Shown: positions 44,254 to 55,036, counted from the stretch's first letter. The stretch: 64,000 nt of DNA from Mesorhizobium sp. B4-1-4 (GCF_006439395.2 NZ_CP083950.1:186001-250000); one strand, 5' to 3'. A program made the numbers and translations. Notes: a model not told the origin generated them from the letters alone.

Positions 44254-45266
44254 TTCTCGGCCTCCATGCTGGCGTTCATTCTGTCGCGTTTTTTCTGCCA
44301 GCGCGCTTCCATCAGCTCGTCGCCGGCCTTGGTACCGTCATGCCAGGTGCCGAACCACCGATCGAGTGGAATGCCGCCGTCGGCGTAGTTCACCTCGAAG
44401 TATTTGTGATGGAGGTAGTGGGCGAACGCGTGGGTGTCGATCGCACTCTCATCGCCTGTCTCGATCTTGTCGAAACCGACATGGCCCACCACCGCGCCGA
44501 AGCCGACGAAATGCAAGTGGTAGATGGCAAGCAGCGGATGCGAATGTATCAGCAGATGGATCAGCGATCCGGAAAAATAGAGAAGATGTTCGATCGGATG
44601 CATCGACAGCGACGACCAGGGCGAAGGATTGATCGAATTGTGGTGGACGGAATGGATGTGCTTGTAGAGCAACTGAATGTGGATCGCCCGGTGGATCAGA
44701 TAGAAATGTAGCTCATGGAACAGCGGCAGCAACAGGGCGATTACCGCAAGCCACCACGTGTTGGCCGGCAGATCGGCCGTCGGAACATACGCATTGGCGA
44801 ACGCCCATAGGATGAGCACCTCATAGGCTGTCCAGATCGGAACCCCGGTGCCGAAAGCCCGGATCATGTTGTCGACGTTCTGCCTGCCGAAAAAGAAGAT
44901 GTCGCTCTTCGTATCGGAAGGGAATTTGGCGTTGAACTTGAAGCGGCTTCCTTGCCGCCGTTGAACATAGAGCCGCAGCTCGAATGCCCCGTAGAACAGG
45001 AAAACCGCGAGCATGTTTCGAAGCAGCAGCAGGCCGGCCCACTGCCAGTTCAGCGTCTTGAGCGTTTGCCAGTCCGGTGTCAGCCAGAACCAGAAGACGC
45101 ATGCCGACGCCATGAAGAGCAGGTTCCAAGGAAGAAAATAGCCCGGCAGCCATTTCAGAATGGCGACCGGTTTCGGCGGAAGCTCGAACAACGGCCCCGT
45201 TTGGAGGGTGCCTTGGGGAGTCCAATTCCCGCGCTTGTCCCGTTTGCCGAATTTCAGGTCGTTCAT
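44250..45266 (-). CDS. Membrane di-iron fatty-acid hydroxylase/sterol desaturase-family protein
   Basis: 338 residues from the ATG at 45266 (GGAGAAA box). Several hydrophobic segments carry the eight-His pattern of the family: FHELHFYLIHRAIH, KHIHSVHHNS, MHPIEHLLYFSG and HYLHHKYFEVNYAD. Family members bind two irons and use O2 to hydroxylate or desaturate lipids and other hydrophobic molecules. Its place between a PanB-like enzyme and a sugar-type importer is unusual; it probably oxygenates the imported compound. Confidence 0.88.
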   Translation of the reverse strand: MNDLKFGKRDKRGNWTPQGTLQTGPLFELPPKPVAILKWLPGYFLPWNLLFMASACVFWFWLTPDWQTLKTLNWQWAGLLLLRNMLAVFLFYGAFELRLYVQRRQGSRFKFNAKFPSDTKSDIFFFGRQNVDNMIRAFGTGVPIWTAYEVLILWAFANAYVPTADLPANTWWLAVIALLLPLFHELHFYLIHRAIHIQLLYKHIHSVHHNSINPSPWSSLSMHPIEHLLYFSGSLIHLLIHSHPLLAIYHLHFVGFGAVVGHVGFDKIETGDESAIDTHAFAHYLHHKYFEVNYADGGIPLDRWFGTWHDGTKAGDELMEARWQKKRDRMNASMEAEK

Positions 45267-45284
45267 GCAAATTTCTCCGTGGCT

Positions 45285-45366
45285 GGATCGGGCGGAGAGG
45301 TTCCGCCCGATCCGTTGCGCATTCTCTTCCGCGGAGGGGGAAGAGACTTCCACGGGAGCGTGGAAG
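45285..45366 (-). promoter_or_regulatory. Three tandem stem-loops between the binding-protein and hydroxylase genes
   Basis: Three perfect hairpins follow each other. A 12-bp stem lies at 45285-45296/45302-45313 with a 5-nt loop. A 7-bp stem lies at 45324-45330/45339-45345. An 8-bp stem lies at 45347-45354/45359-45366 with a GGAG loop. They lie just after the binding-protein stop on its transcribed strand, where such structures usually protect the abundant binding-protein message or weaken read-through into the next gene. Confidence 0.65.
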
Positions 45367-45392
45367 GGCTGAAGCAGCGCAGTGCTGCCCAA

Positions 45393-46367
45393 CTAGTTCA
45401 GGCCCGCCTCCATCACGCGGTGCTTGACCTTTTCTAGGTTGGATTTGTCGATGATTGCCGGGCCGGTCAGGATGTCTGCATCTGGCATCATTCCGTAGTC
45501 GAGGTAGTTCCGCGCGATGACGGTCGGCAGATAACCCTGCAGGTACATTAGCTGGTCGATGCCGGCGATCGCCTCGTCAGATCCGATCGCGTCCAGCAAG
45601 GTAGGCGATATGTCGAAGGAGACGTTAGCCACCTTCTTCGAAATCCCGGCCCGGCGTTCCACATCGAGGGCGGTCTCGAAGCAGAAAGGACCAGCATTCA
45701 TGCAGAAGAGCGCGTCGGTATCCGGATGCGCAAGGAAGTAATTATCCAAGGTCGCGGCGATTTGGGCCGTGTCGGTCGACAGGGCTATCGTCTCGGAGGT
45801 TGCCCCTGCTGCAATCAGTGTGTCGTTGAAGCCCTTAGCCATGGCTTCGAGGCCTGCGTGACCCGGGACATGGTTTGGCACCACGCCATGCTTCACATGC
45901 GGATTCTTCTTCAGGACCTCTTTGGCTGCGGCCACGCCCGACTGGTAAAGGTCGGCTCCGATGCCGATCAGGTACGGCACCCGCTTGTCTCTCGGCGCCG
46001 GGTCCAGCGAGTTAATCGCAATCATCGGAATGCCGGCGGCCTTCGCCTTTTCGATGGTTGGCCGCATGGCCGTCGGATCGGTTGCGGTGATCACCAGAAG
46101 GTCAGGCTTCTCGGTGATCGCGGTCTCCATCCGGTTGATGGTGGTTTCGATCGAGAACGTCTGGTCCTGGGTCCATTTCAGTTTGAGGCAGTTGTCGGCC
46201 GCGCCCTGTTCGGCCCCTTTCTTGACCGTTTCCCATACGGGCTCGGCGATAGCGTGGGTGGCGTAGTAGATCAGGTATGGCTTTCTGCCGTCGCAGTGAT
46301 CCGCGGCGGCAGCCGACCCGGCCGCCAGCAGCACAAGCCCGCCGGCAGCAGCAAATTTCCGAAACAT
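45393..46367 (-). CDS. Sugar-type ABC transporter substrate-binding protein (RbsB-like), module 1
   Basis: 324 residues with a signal peptide (ending SAAAA). The periplasmic-binding-protein type 1 fold shows KPYLIYYATHAIAEPVWETV, LVITATDPTAMRP and IPMIAINSLDPAP. Four cysteines (DHCDG, DNCLK, LFCMNAGPFC) occur at the same places in the paralogue at 50344-51336, so disulfides are likely. The two binding proteins are alike along their full length. The gene is followed by a triple stem-loop. Confidence 0.92.
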   Translation of the reverse strand: MFRKFAAAGGLVLLAAGSAAAADHCDGRKPYLIYYATHAIAEPVWETVKKGAEQGAADNCLKLKWTQDQTFSIETTINRMETAITEKPDLLVITATDPTAMRPTIEKAKAAGIPMIAINSLDPAPRDKRVPYLIGIGADLYQSGVAAAKEVLKKNPHVKHGVVPNHVPGHAGLEAMAKGFNDTLIAAGATSETIALSTDTAQIAATLDNYFLAHPDTDALFCMNAGPFCFETALDVERRAGISKKVANVSFDISPTLLDAIGSDEAIAGIDQLMYLQGYLPTVIARNYLDYGMMPDADILTGPAIIDKSNLEKVKHRVMEAGLN

Positions 46368-46399
46368 CGTGGATATCCTCCCTTGGCTAACGAGGTCTC

Positions 46400-47164
46400 T
46401 CAGACGGCAATTTTTTGCGGTACACGCGTGCCGGTATTGATCAGATTGGCAAGTTGCTGCACCGTGACCTGTTCCCGCTCAGGCGCCTCGGCAACGGTTC
46501 CGTGGAACAGCACCGTGAAGCGATCGCACACCTCATAGGCATGGGCGATGTTGTGCGTGATCAGGATCACAGCGACACCTTGTTCGGCAGCCGCGCGCAC
46601 ATAGGAAAGAACCTTCGAGGTTTCCTTCAGCGACAAGGCAGCGGTGGGCTCGTCCAAGATGAGCAGCGTCGATTGGAAATGGACTGCTCTTGCGATGGCA
46701 ATCGATTGACGCTCGCCGCCCGACAGCTTTGCCACCGTCAGATCGACATCGTCGATGTGGATTCCGAGCCTGTTAAGCGCTCCACGGGCGACATCACGCA
46801 TGTGACCGACACGCAGCTGCCAGTGGAACGGCAGCTTTCGGCTTACTTCCTCTTCTCGGCCGAGGAAGAAGTTCCGCCAGATCGAAAGCAGCGGGATGAT
46901 CCCGAGATCCTGATAGACTACCGAAATGCCACGGCTCATCGCCACCCTGGGCGTGTCGAGTAACGTCCTCTCCCCATTCCAGAAGATCTCGCCCGAAGTT
47001 GGCTGGTGGACTCCAGCGAGGATCTTGATCAGGGTGGACTTGCCCGCACCATTGTCGCCCAGCAGGCCCAGCACTTCGCCAGGGCGGACCGCCAGGTTGA
47101 CCTGACGAAGCGAGTGGACGCGGCCGAAAGACTTGCTGACGTTTCTGAGTTCAAGGAGATTCAT
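46400..47164 (-). CDS. Sugar-type ABC transporter ATP-binding protein, single domain, module 1
   Basis: 254 residues from the ATG at 47164 (the open frame upstream is a shadow of the permease). It has Walker A GDNGAGKST, Q-loop SVVYQDLGIIPL, signature KLSGGERQSIAIARA, Walker B LLILDEPTAAL and H-loop ILITHNIAHAY. It is a single ATPase domain, unlike the two-domain RbsA. The start overlaps the permease stop. Confidence 0.93.
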   Translation of the reverse strand: MNLLELRNVSKSFGRVHSLRQVNLAVRPGEVLGLLGDNGAGKSTLIKILAGVHQPTSGEIFWNGERTLLDTPRVAMSRGISVVYQDLGIIPLLSIWRNFFLGREEEVSRKLPFHWQLRVGHMRDVARGALNRLGIHIDDVDLTVAKLSGGERQSIAIARAVHFQSTLLILDEPTAALSLKETSKVLSYVRAAAEQGVAVILITHNIAHAYEVCDRFTVLFHGTVAEAPEREQVTVQQLANLINTGTRVPQKIAV

Positions 47165-48177
47165 CACGAGGTGCTCCGCTTGCGGACGCGCTGGTTCACG
47201 ATGGCGGCGACGATGAGCAGCAGGCCTATCCCGGCTTGGTACCAATAGACGTTGATGCCAATCAGGATGAGGCCCTGCTGGATCATCCCGATGATCAGGA
47301 CGCCCAGGAACGCACCGATGATCGACCCATAGCCGCCATTGAGCGATGCCCCGCCGACGACGACTGCCAGCACGACTTCCAGCTCCATCCCAGTGCCGCG
47401 AAGGGCATCGACCGACGAGAAGCGCGCGACAGAAATGAAACCAGCCAGACACGCAAGCAACGAAGTAAGGGCAAAGGCAGTAATCTGGACGCGCTCGGCT
47501 GGCACACCCATGCCTCGCGCGGCATCGGGCGAGCCGCCGGTGGCGAAAAGCCAGTTTCCGAACCTCGTGCGACTGAGCAGATAGGCGAAGAGAACGACCA
47601 GGCCGAGGAACCAGAAGAACGGGCCAGGAATGATCCAGATGCTGAAGTCCATCGAGGAGAGGAAGGCATCAGGGCTCTTGAGACGAATCGGAAAGCCTTG
47701 CGTGATGGCCAGGAGTACCCCACGATAAAACATCAGGCCGCCAAGCGTTATTATAAGGGAATGGATTTCCAGGCGTGTTACGAGAAGGCCGTTGATGGTG
47801 CCGACCGCAAGCCCGAACAACATGATGATCGGCAGGGCCACCCACGCCGGCACGCCCTGGTTGACCAGCAGGATCACAATGGCGGCCGACAGGCCGTAGA
47901 CCGAGCCGACTGAAAGGTCGAATTGCCCTGCGATCATAAGTGTCGCAACACCGACCGCGACGATGCCGAGTGCGGAGCTTGCCAAGAGAATGTTGGCTGT
48001 GACCCGCTCCGAAAAGAAGTGCGGAGCCACGAGTGCAAAGAAGAGATAGACGAGCACCGCCGCGATTACGACGCCGCTCTCGGGGCGCCCGAGCAGGCGG
48101 TCAAGTCGGGTCTTCGGAGGCCGTTTCCTTGCGATCGCGGTCGTAGACGCGGGCGCAAACGGCTGTTCTTGCGTCAC
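47164..48177 (-). CDS. Sugar-type ABC transporter permease (RbsC-like), module 1
   Basis: About 337 residues. The AGGAGG box at about 48190 fits the GTG at 48177 or the adjacent TTG at 48180, rather than the far TTG at 48213. The family core is clear: TLMIAGQFDLSVGSVYGLSA, LIITLGGLMFYRGVLL, FATGGSPDAARGMGVPAERV and VVGGASLNGGYGSIIGA. It is the first gene of module 1, divergent from the LacI gene. Confidence 0.9.
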   Translation of the reverse strand: MTQEQPFAPASTTAIARKRPPKTRLDRLLGRPESGVVIAAVLVYLFFALVAPHFFSERVTANILLASSALGIVAVGVATLMIAGQFDLSVGSVYGLSAAIVILLVNQGVPAWVALPIIMLFGLAVGTINGLLVTRLEIHSLIITLGGLMFYRGVLLAITQGFPIRLKSPDAFLSSMDFSIWIIPGPFFWFLGLVVLFAYLLSRTRFGNWLFATGGSPDAARGMGVPAERVQITAFALTSLLACLAGFISVARFSSVDALRGTGMELEVVLAVVVGGASLNGGYGSIIGAFLGVLIIGMIQQGLILIGINVYWYQAGIGLLLIVAAIVNQRVRKRSTS

Positions 48178-48273
48178 CAATATAGTTCCTCCTTCGGCAA
48201 GGCTTATGGACAAACCTTGCGCTACGAGCTTCTGGGGTCTCGCACTTCCTCCTGATCCTTATTTAAGGCGACG

Positions 48274-48292
48274 TGTTGCCTCAGAAGCAACA
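48274..48292. promoter_or_regulatory. Inverted repeat TGTTGC-N7-GCAACA in the LacI/transporter divergent region
   Basis: Perfect 6-bp arms spanning 19 bp, 96 bp upstream of the permease start and about 150 bp upstream of the LacI gene. LacI-type regulators bind such short palindromes, so this is a candidate operator for the regulator at 48442. Confidence 0.4.
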
Positions 48293-48441
48293 AGTCTTTC
48301 TTGCCAAAAGCCTCAAAATTGGCGGATAATTTTCGCAGAAAACTCATATAAACTCAGTTTTTCCCAGGCTCGACCTGATACTAAAAGCGCCTCGATGAAA
48401 CGTGACGCATTTTGAGGCTTCTCAAAAGGACGATTAACGCA

Positions 48442-49482
48442 ATGGCGCGCATATCGATCGCGGACATAGTTCGAGAGTCGGGGCTATCGAGGGCGACTGT
48501 GGATCGCGCCCTCAACAACCGGCAGGGGGTGCACGGCCGAACCAGGATTCTGGTGGAGGCGGCGCTTCAGAGGCTCAATGCCGCACGCGACATACAGCCG
48601 AAACGTCCAACGATTGACATGGCCCTACGCATCGGACGAGGCTTGATGACGCAAATCCAGCGTGTTGCAAATGATCTCGGTCCGGCAGAGCTTGTGCTTC
48701 ACGATCTCTACCAGCTTGACGATGCAGCGGTGCTCTCCCGCGTGAAGGCGCTCTGCCAAGACGTCTCCCGGCCCCTAATCCTTACCGTCAAGAACACGCC
48801 GCAGGTTGTCGCGGAACTGGCACGGGCGCGGCGCCGGGGTAAGGCTGTGATAGCACTGGTGTCTGATCTGGATCAGATGGCGCGGGATGTTTACGTGGGG
48901 ATCGACAACCGGGCGGCAGGCCAGACAGCAGCGTTTCTTGTCGGTCGCATGTTGGGCGACCGGCCGACCACGGTGGGCGTCGTCCTTGGTGATCACGCCT
49001 ATAGATGTCACGAGGACCGCGAAATCGGGTTTCGAGCCGCTCTGCGTGCCTATTTCCCGAGAGTGATCCTGGTCGGTGAGGCGATCGGGCAGGACAATCA
49101 GCAAAAGACGTACGCGGCCGTTCGCCGGTTGCTTTCTGAGTATCCCGCTCTGGGTGCCCTTTATAATGTTGCCGGGGGCAATTTGGGGCTTTTAGAGGCA
49201 TTGAGAGAAGCGGGTCGCGGGACCGATCTTTTAATTGTCGGCCATGAGGTAAACCACGTCACCCGACCGATCCTGCAGGAAGGATTAATAGACTTCGTAG
49301 TTGCTCAGAACCCCGCAGAGCTAATGTCGAACGCGATGCTACACTCCCGGCAGTCCAAGGCTCAGCGCGACAGCGATCAGTCCTTGGTCGACTTCGGGGT
49401 TTTCACTCGGTTTAACCTCCCAACATATGGGTGGGAAGTATCGAATGAGTTCGACCCAGCCGATGGTGGCAACCCGAAATAG
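48442..49482 (+). CDS. LacI-family transcriptional regulator, module 1
   Basis: 346 residues from the ATG at 48442 (MARISIADIVRESGLSRATV), which opens directly with the LacI helix-turn-helix; RALNNRQGVHGRTR follows as the hinge approach. The effector domain keeps ALVSDLDQMARDVYVGIDNR and VIVGHEVN-like strands of the RbsB fold. The upstream ATG at 48412 adds ten residues outside the family. It is divergent from importer module 1 and probably its repressor. Confidence 0.9.
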   Translation: MARISIADIVRESGLSRATVDRALNNRQGVHGRTRILVEAALQRLNAARDIQPKRPTIDMALRIGRGLMTQIQRVANDLGPAELVLHDLYQLDDAAVLSRVKALCQDVSRPLILTVKNTPQVVAELARARRRGKAVIALVSDLDQMARDVYVGIDNRAAGQTAAFLVGRMLGDRPTTVGVVLGDHAYRCHEDREIGFRAALRAYFPRVILVGEAIGQDNQQKTYAAVRRLLSEYPALGALYNVAGGNLGLLEALREAGRGTDLLIVGHEVNHVTRPILQEGLIDFVVAQNPAELMSNAMLHSRQSKAQRDSDQSLVDFGVFTRFNLPTYGWEVSNEFDPADGGNPK

Positions 49483-50343
49483 ACCCAGGACGGCCCATGA
49501 CCTAGCAAGTGGACCGACCTGCTCGCGGCACATCCGCGATCTTCAGCGTGGTTGCTGACAATTTCTTCTGTGGATGGCTCCTGTGGCGCAAAGGTGATTT
49601 GGCGTTTTTGACGATTGGCTCTGGTGCAGTCTTATGTCAGCCCGTTCCAGTCGTCCATGTCGACCGCTGGCGTTGATGGTATTTGCGAGTCGGGCCCCTC
49701 TCTGCTGCGGGCAACGGCGCCCACCACGTCGGCATGCTTTTTGCCAGCTCCCGGTGTGACCGGTTCGTCACTGCATCTCATCGCGCTTGCAATTGGTGAC
49801 CTTCTTGCTCCTTCGTCTTTGGCTTCGTTGTTGCCGGATCAGATCGATCTGCGGCGCCGATCGGTACCCGATAGGTTCCCTCCTCGCGTCATGACGGCCA
49901 AAACAGTTGTCGCGTAGCACGACATGTCCTTGCCCAACAAAGGGACCAACCCCCCAGCTTCACCGCCCAGGGTCCTCACAACCCAATATCGACTGGCGTT
50001 CGCCCGCCATGCAAGGTCTGAGAAAACCCTGCCGGCGGGGAGGGATCACCGGCAGGGCAGGCCCCGCATGATCGCAAAGCATTCGCGATCGGACTGCGGA
50101 GCCAAGTCGGGACCTCAATTCCATCCGGGCTGCACGCAGTTGGTCGCTGTGCCGCGCGGCGCGTCCCACCATCTTGCAAGAAACCTTACGAAGCGCCGAG
50201 GCATCGAGCATCTTGCGGGTCAGGCCGGACATCCGATTTCGGAGGCTCCCGCCGCCAACGGGTCAATCGGCAGCGGTTATGACCCAGATTGGTGGCCGGT
50301 GGCACGAAGATGGGCGACGCGAGCCGCCTATCTCCGATCGAGC
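49483..50343. other. Intergenic stretch, no supported gene
   Basis: 860 bp between the LacI gene and the end of importer module 2. Short open frames exist on both strands but show no known motif, signal or ribosome site. The look is that of old, eroded DNA between two copies of a duplicated module. Confidence 0.4.
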
Positions 50344-51336
50344 TTAGTTGAGGCCTGCTTCCATCAATCGATGACGGACCTTGTCGAGATTGCTCTTGTC
50401 TATGATTGCGGGACCAGTGACTATGTCGGCATCAGGCATCATGCCATAGTCGAGATACGTGCGGGCAAGCACCACCGGCAAGTAGCCTTGTAAGTACATC
50501 AGTTGGTCAATGCCGGCGACCGCTTCCCCTGAGCCAATCGCGTCGAGCAAGGCCGGCGACACGTCGAAGGTGACGAGCGATAGTCTATCGCCGGCCCCAA
50601 GCTTTTCGCGCCGCGCCACGTCGAGTACGGTCTCGAAGCAGAACGGTCCGGCATTCATACAAAACAGCGCATCAGTATCCGGATGAGCCAGGAAATAGTT
50701 GGAAATGGTCGCTGCGGTCTGTGACGTGTCAGTACCAATCGCGATCACATCCGTCGTGGCCCCAGCCTTTTGCAGTGTGTCGGTAAAGCCCTTGGCCATC
50801 TGCTCGAGCCCGACATGGCCAGGCACGTGGTTTGGTACTAAAGCATGCTTGGGATGCGGATTTTTCTTTAGAATCTGTTGGGCGGCTGCCACTCCGCTCT
50901 GATAGAGGTCGGCACCAATACCGATGAGGTAAGGCAAGCGCTGCCCTTTTGGTGCGGGGTCGAGCACATTGATTGCGATAATCGGGATGCCGGCGGCCAC
51001 GGCCTTATCAACAGTAGGCCGCATGGCCGTAGGATCGGTCGCGGTAATCACCAAAAGATCGGGTTTTTCGCTGATTGCCGTCTCCATGCGGTTGATTGTT
51101 GTCTCGATCGAGAATTTCTGGTCCTGCGTCCATTTGATCCGGAGGCAATTGTCATCCGCACCTTGCTCAGCACCTTTCTTGACAGTCGCCCAGACAGGCT
51201 CGGCAATGGCGTGGGTGGCATAGTAGATCAGGTACGGTTTTTTGCCCGCACATCGGTCTGCAGCCGAGGCGGTGCCCACTAACGCGGTAGCCAGCGCCAC
51301 GGCGGTCATGGTTGCAAATGCGTGATTGGCTGTCAT
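50344..51336 (-). CDS. Sugar-type ABC transporter substrate-binding protein (RbsB-like), module 2
   Basis: 330 residues with a signal peptide (ending TASAA). It matches the module 1 protein throughout: KKPYLIYYATHAIAEPVWAT, LVITATDPTAMRP, MNAGPFCFETVLDVARR and the identical ending GPAIIDKSNL. The same four cysteines are kept. It is the last gene of module 2 and probably binds a related ligand. Confidence 0.92.
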   Translation of the reverse strand: MTANHAFATMTAVALATALVGTASAADRCAGKKPYLIYYATHAIAEPVWATVKKGAEQGADDNCLRIKWTQDQKFSIETTINRMETAISEKPDLLVITATDPTAMRPTVDKAVAAGIPIIAINVLDPAPKGQRLPYLIGIGADLYQSGVAAAQQILKKNPHPKHALVPNHVPGHVGLEQMAKGFTDTLQKAGATTDVIAIGTDTSQTAATISNYFLAHPDTDALFCMNAGPFCFETVLDVARREKLGAGDRLSLVTFDVSPALLDAIGSGEAVAGIDQLMYLQGYLPVVLARTYLDYGMMPDADIVTGPAIIDKSNLDKVRHRLMEAGLN

Positions 51337-51364
51337 TTAGGTTCCTCCTCATTGTTGGCAAACG

Positions 51365-52134
<770 letters not shown>

Positions 52135-52138
<4 letters not shown>

Positions 52139-53160
52139 TGGGTTGTCCTCACACGAACGCGCTGGTTGATGACCGCAGCGATAATGAGGAAGAGCCCTAT
52201 GCCTGCCTGATACCAGTAGACGGAGATGCCGATCAGGAGCAGTCCCTGCTGGATCATTCCGATGATCATCACGCCCAGCGCGGCACCGAGAATGCTGCCA
52301 TAGCCACCGTTCAACGAAGCGCCGCCAACGACAACCGCCAGTATGACTTCCAGCTCGAAGCCTTGACCACGCAGCGCGTCTACACTGGAGAAGCGCGCCA
52401 CCGAAATATAGCCGGCGAGGCACGCCAGCATTGAGGTAATGGCGAATGCCATGACTTGGACGCGCTCGACCGGCACGCCCATGTTGCGAGCAGCTTCTGG
52501 CAGACCGCCGGTCGCATAGAGCCAGCCACCGAAGCGCGTTGAGGTAAGCAACAAGGCGAATATCACTACCAAACCGAGAAACCAGAAGAACGGGCCCGGG
52601 ATTCCGATCCAGGTGAAGTCGAGAGCCGATAAAAATGCGTCCGGCGCCCTCAGCCGGATCGGGAAGCCTTCCGTTATGGCTAGCAAGACGCCTCGGTAAA
52701 ACATAAGGCTGCCGAGCGTAATGATGAGAGAATGAATCCCGAGGCGGGTGACCAGATACCCGTTGATCGCGCCAACAAGCAGCCCGAACACCAGAATGAT
52801 CGGGAGGGCCAGCCAGCCTGGGATCCCTGCGTTAACGCCCAGAATTATAACGGCGGCACTGAGACCGTAGACCGATCCAACCGACAAGTCGAAGTGCCCA
52901 CCGATCATCAATGTGGTGGCACCGACGGTTATGATGCCGAGCGTAGCCGAGGCCAGGAGAATGTTGGACGTAACCCGCTCTGAAAAGAAATGCGACGCCG
53001 AAAAGGCGAAGAACAGATAAACGAGCGCTGCAGCGATCACGACCCCGGATTCCGGCCGGGACAAAAGACGCTCGAGCCTTGATTTCGGAGGCCGTTTTCC
53101 TACGACAGCCTGTTCCGTAGAATGTGGCATCACCGCAGAATCTGGACGTAAACTTGTCAT
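52135..53160 (-). CDS. Sugar-type ABC transporter permease (RbsC-like), module 2
   Basis: 341 residues. It shows TLMIGGHFDLSVGSVYGLSA, LIITLGSLMFYRGVLL, VPVERVQVMAFAITSML and VVGGASLNGGYGSILGA, closely following the module 1 permease. A possible second start is MPHSTEQ. The amidohydrolase lies 57 bp upstream, so the module reads amidohydrolase, permease, ATPase, binding protein. Confidence 0.92.
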
Positions 53161-53217
53161 TCAACGGCCCCTGCTGCGCTTTATTGCTTCAGCGAGTTAG
53201 GATGGCAACGCGACGAG

Positions 53218-54582
53218 CTACGCCTTGCCACTATTCCTGATTGACTTGGGTGGTTCGCCAAACGCTGGCCTTGGCTCTGCATAAATAAAGTCACGAGTAG
53301 AAGACCTAATGCTGGCGTTTTTCTCGACGATATTGAAATAACTGCGAGGACTATCCAGCATGAAGAAACGAGCCAACTCGATGCCAGTGCGCTCGGAAAG
53401 CAATCCGTCATCAATTTCTTCTTGAAGACATCGTGCTAGCCATCGGCGTGCCTGTAAGGCATATCCCACCGTCGCCGCCGGAACATTGGCGTCGCCGCCA
53501 AATATGAAGATTTTGTTAGTTGGAGCGCCGTGGAGGAAGCGGCGCAGGAAATCGCTGGCGTGGAATGGGTTGATGCTCCAGGCCCAACACATGTCGACGG
53601 CGACATTGCTGTAGTGTTTCACCATCGCAATAAGTTCGTCCGAATATGGATAGGCGATGTGCATCAGCACAAAGCGGGTGTTCAGATGGCTCCGGATAAA
53701 CTGGCAGAGATTTCCTGCGGCGATGTCGGGTGTGACCATAAAATTGTTTTCGGCATAGTAGCCGGTGTGTATTTTGAAAGGCAGATCATATTGGGCTGCC
53801 AGCCTGGCGACATGCGACATGGACCAATCGCCGAGGCACATCCGGTCCTCCTCATCGATGTCAGTACCGATGCGCAACCAAGAGGCGAGCGCTGCCTCCG
53901 CTTCCTGATCGGTCCGCTCAGCCCACTTCAACGGCCGACGGTAGGCGTGTTGTGACTTAACGGCGACGGCATACTTGGCGCTGCTCTGGAACAGCGTCTC
54001 GATCGCGAAACGGTACGACGCCAGCGAAGTTATATCTTCTCCCAACACTACGGCCAGTCCCGATAGGTCGGGCGTTCCATTGCAGAGATCGAACGTATTG
54101 ATGTCGTAGTGGAAAAAATCTTGCCCAATCATTTCATCGGGCAGTGGCCTCGAACCGGAGTCGATCTGCACATGATCCAGATTGGCCACATCCCTAAGTA
54201 GCATGAGCCGCTCGCCGGGATTGCCTTGTAGCGTAGTTTTATCAGCCGCATTCCTCAGTGAGGTTGCGGTAATCTCCTCGATGTCAAACAACTTGGTAGC
54301 TGTCAGTTTGACGGCTTCCCCATAACCACCCAATTCCACGCGCCTCCACGCAGGCCCCACGGCATTAAACCGAGCCTCAATATCTAGGTTGCCGACGTCG
54401 ATGAGTGCGCTAAGCGCTTGCCGGCTCGCGCCGGCTGAAAGCAGATCGTGCAGAACGTAGTTGTCAAAGAGATGTTTTAATATGTCAGGTCGAGATTCCT
54501 GGTAAAATTTCTCGAACTCAGTGTGTTCGTGAGTGCTGCATAACGGCGATGACGCGATGAATTCGGCAAGCTCGTTCGCCAT
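53218..54582 (-). CDS. Amidohydrolase-2-family TIM-barrel protein
   Basis: 454 residues, with the family's metal motifs kept: STHEHTE near residue 17 (His-x-His), LPFKIHTGYY, FVLMHIAYPYSDE and IFIFGGDANVPAATVG (Asp). The long form with an inserted N-terminal helical region resembles glucuronate-isomerase-like amidohydrolases. As first gene of importer module 2 it probably hydrolyses, decarboxylates or isomerises the imported compound. Confidence 0.85.
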   Translation of the reverse strand: MANELAEFIASSPLCSTHEHTEFEKFYQESRPDILKHLFDNYVLHDLLSAGASRQALSALIDVGNLDIEARFNAVGPAWRRVELGGYGEAVKLTATKLFDIEEITATSLRNAADKTTLQGNPGERLMLLRDVANLDHVQIDSGSRPLPDEMIGQDFFHYDINTFDLCNGTPDLSGLAVVLGEDITSLASYRFAIETLFQSSAKYAVAVKSQHAYRRPLKWAERTDQEAEAALASWLRIGTDIDEEDRMCLGDWSMSHVARLAAQYDLPFKIHTGYYAENNFMVTPDIAAGNLCQFIRSHLNTRFVLMHIAYPYSDELIAMVKHYSNVAVDMCWAWSINPFHASDFLRRFLHGAPTNKIFIFGGDANVPAATVGYALQARRWLARCLQEEIDDGLLSERTGIELARFFMLDSPRSYFNIVEKNASIRSSTRDFIYAEPRPAFGEPPKSIRNSGKA

Positions 54583-54664
54583 TGTTTCTTTCCACCCGCT
54601 GCTCTAATTCTGCAATGCTATGTCCGAGACGTGCTTCGCCGAGAACGGCTAGCTCAATCCGCTC

Positions 54665-54955
54665 GCTTTCATGAGGCGGCTAACTGTGAACTCGACAATA
54701 TCCGACCTGAAGCCTCGCAAGAACTGGCCAAAATGTTTGGATTCCAACAAGCGGTCAACAGAAGGGCGGGCGCAAAGGCAACGTTTGCTGATGCGGAGCC
54801 TGCCGATATGGCGACGGCAGTGTGAGGAACGTCGATACCGCCGATCGAGTGATCAATGCGGGTGAGCGCGGACAGAAGCCGAACAGTTGGTGTTGTGATG
54901 GGCAGAGAGCTGCTGCTCAACCGCACGCTGCATCTGCGGCTGATGCAGGGCCTTA
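54665..54955 (+). pseudogene. Decayed LacI-family regulator start, duplicate of 58055-58321
   Basis: The stretch runs parallel to the promoter and first about 55 codons of the intact LacI gene at 58153. Shared blocks include CTTTCATGAGGC(A/G)GCTAACTG, CCAAAATGTTTGGAT.CCAACAAG, GCAA(A)GGCAAC.TTTGC(C/T)GATG and GA.CGTGATCAATGCG. The ATG is lost and frames shift, so no protein is made. It is divergent from amidohydrolase 53218-54582, the place a LacI regulator would occupy. Confidence 0.7.
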
Positions 54956-55036
54956 AGGCGTCAGTCGCCATAGGCCATCGAGGGAAATCTGGACAGGCCT
55001 ACAAAGCTGATCCGGTGGGCAGCTGGAGCGATTGCG

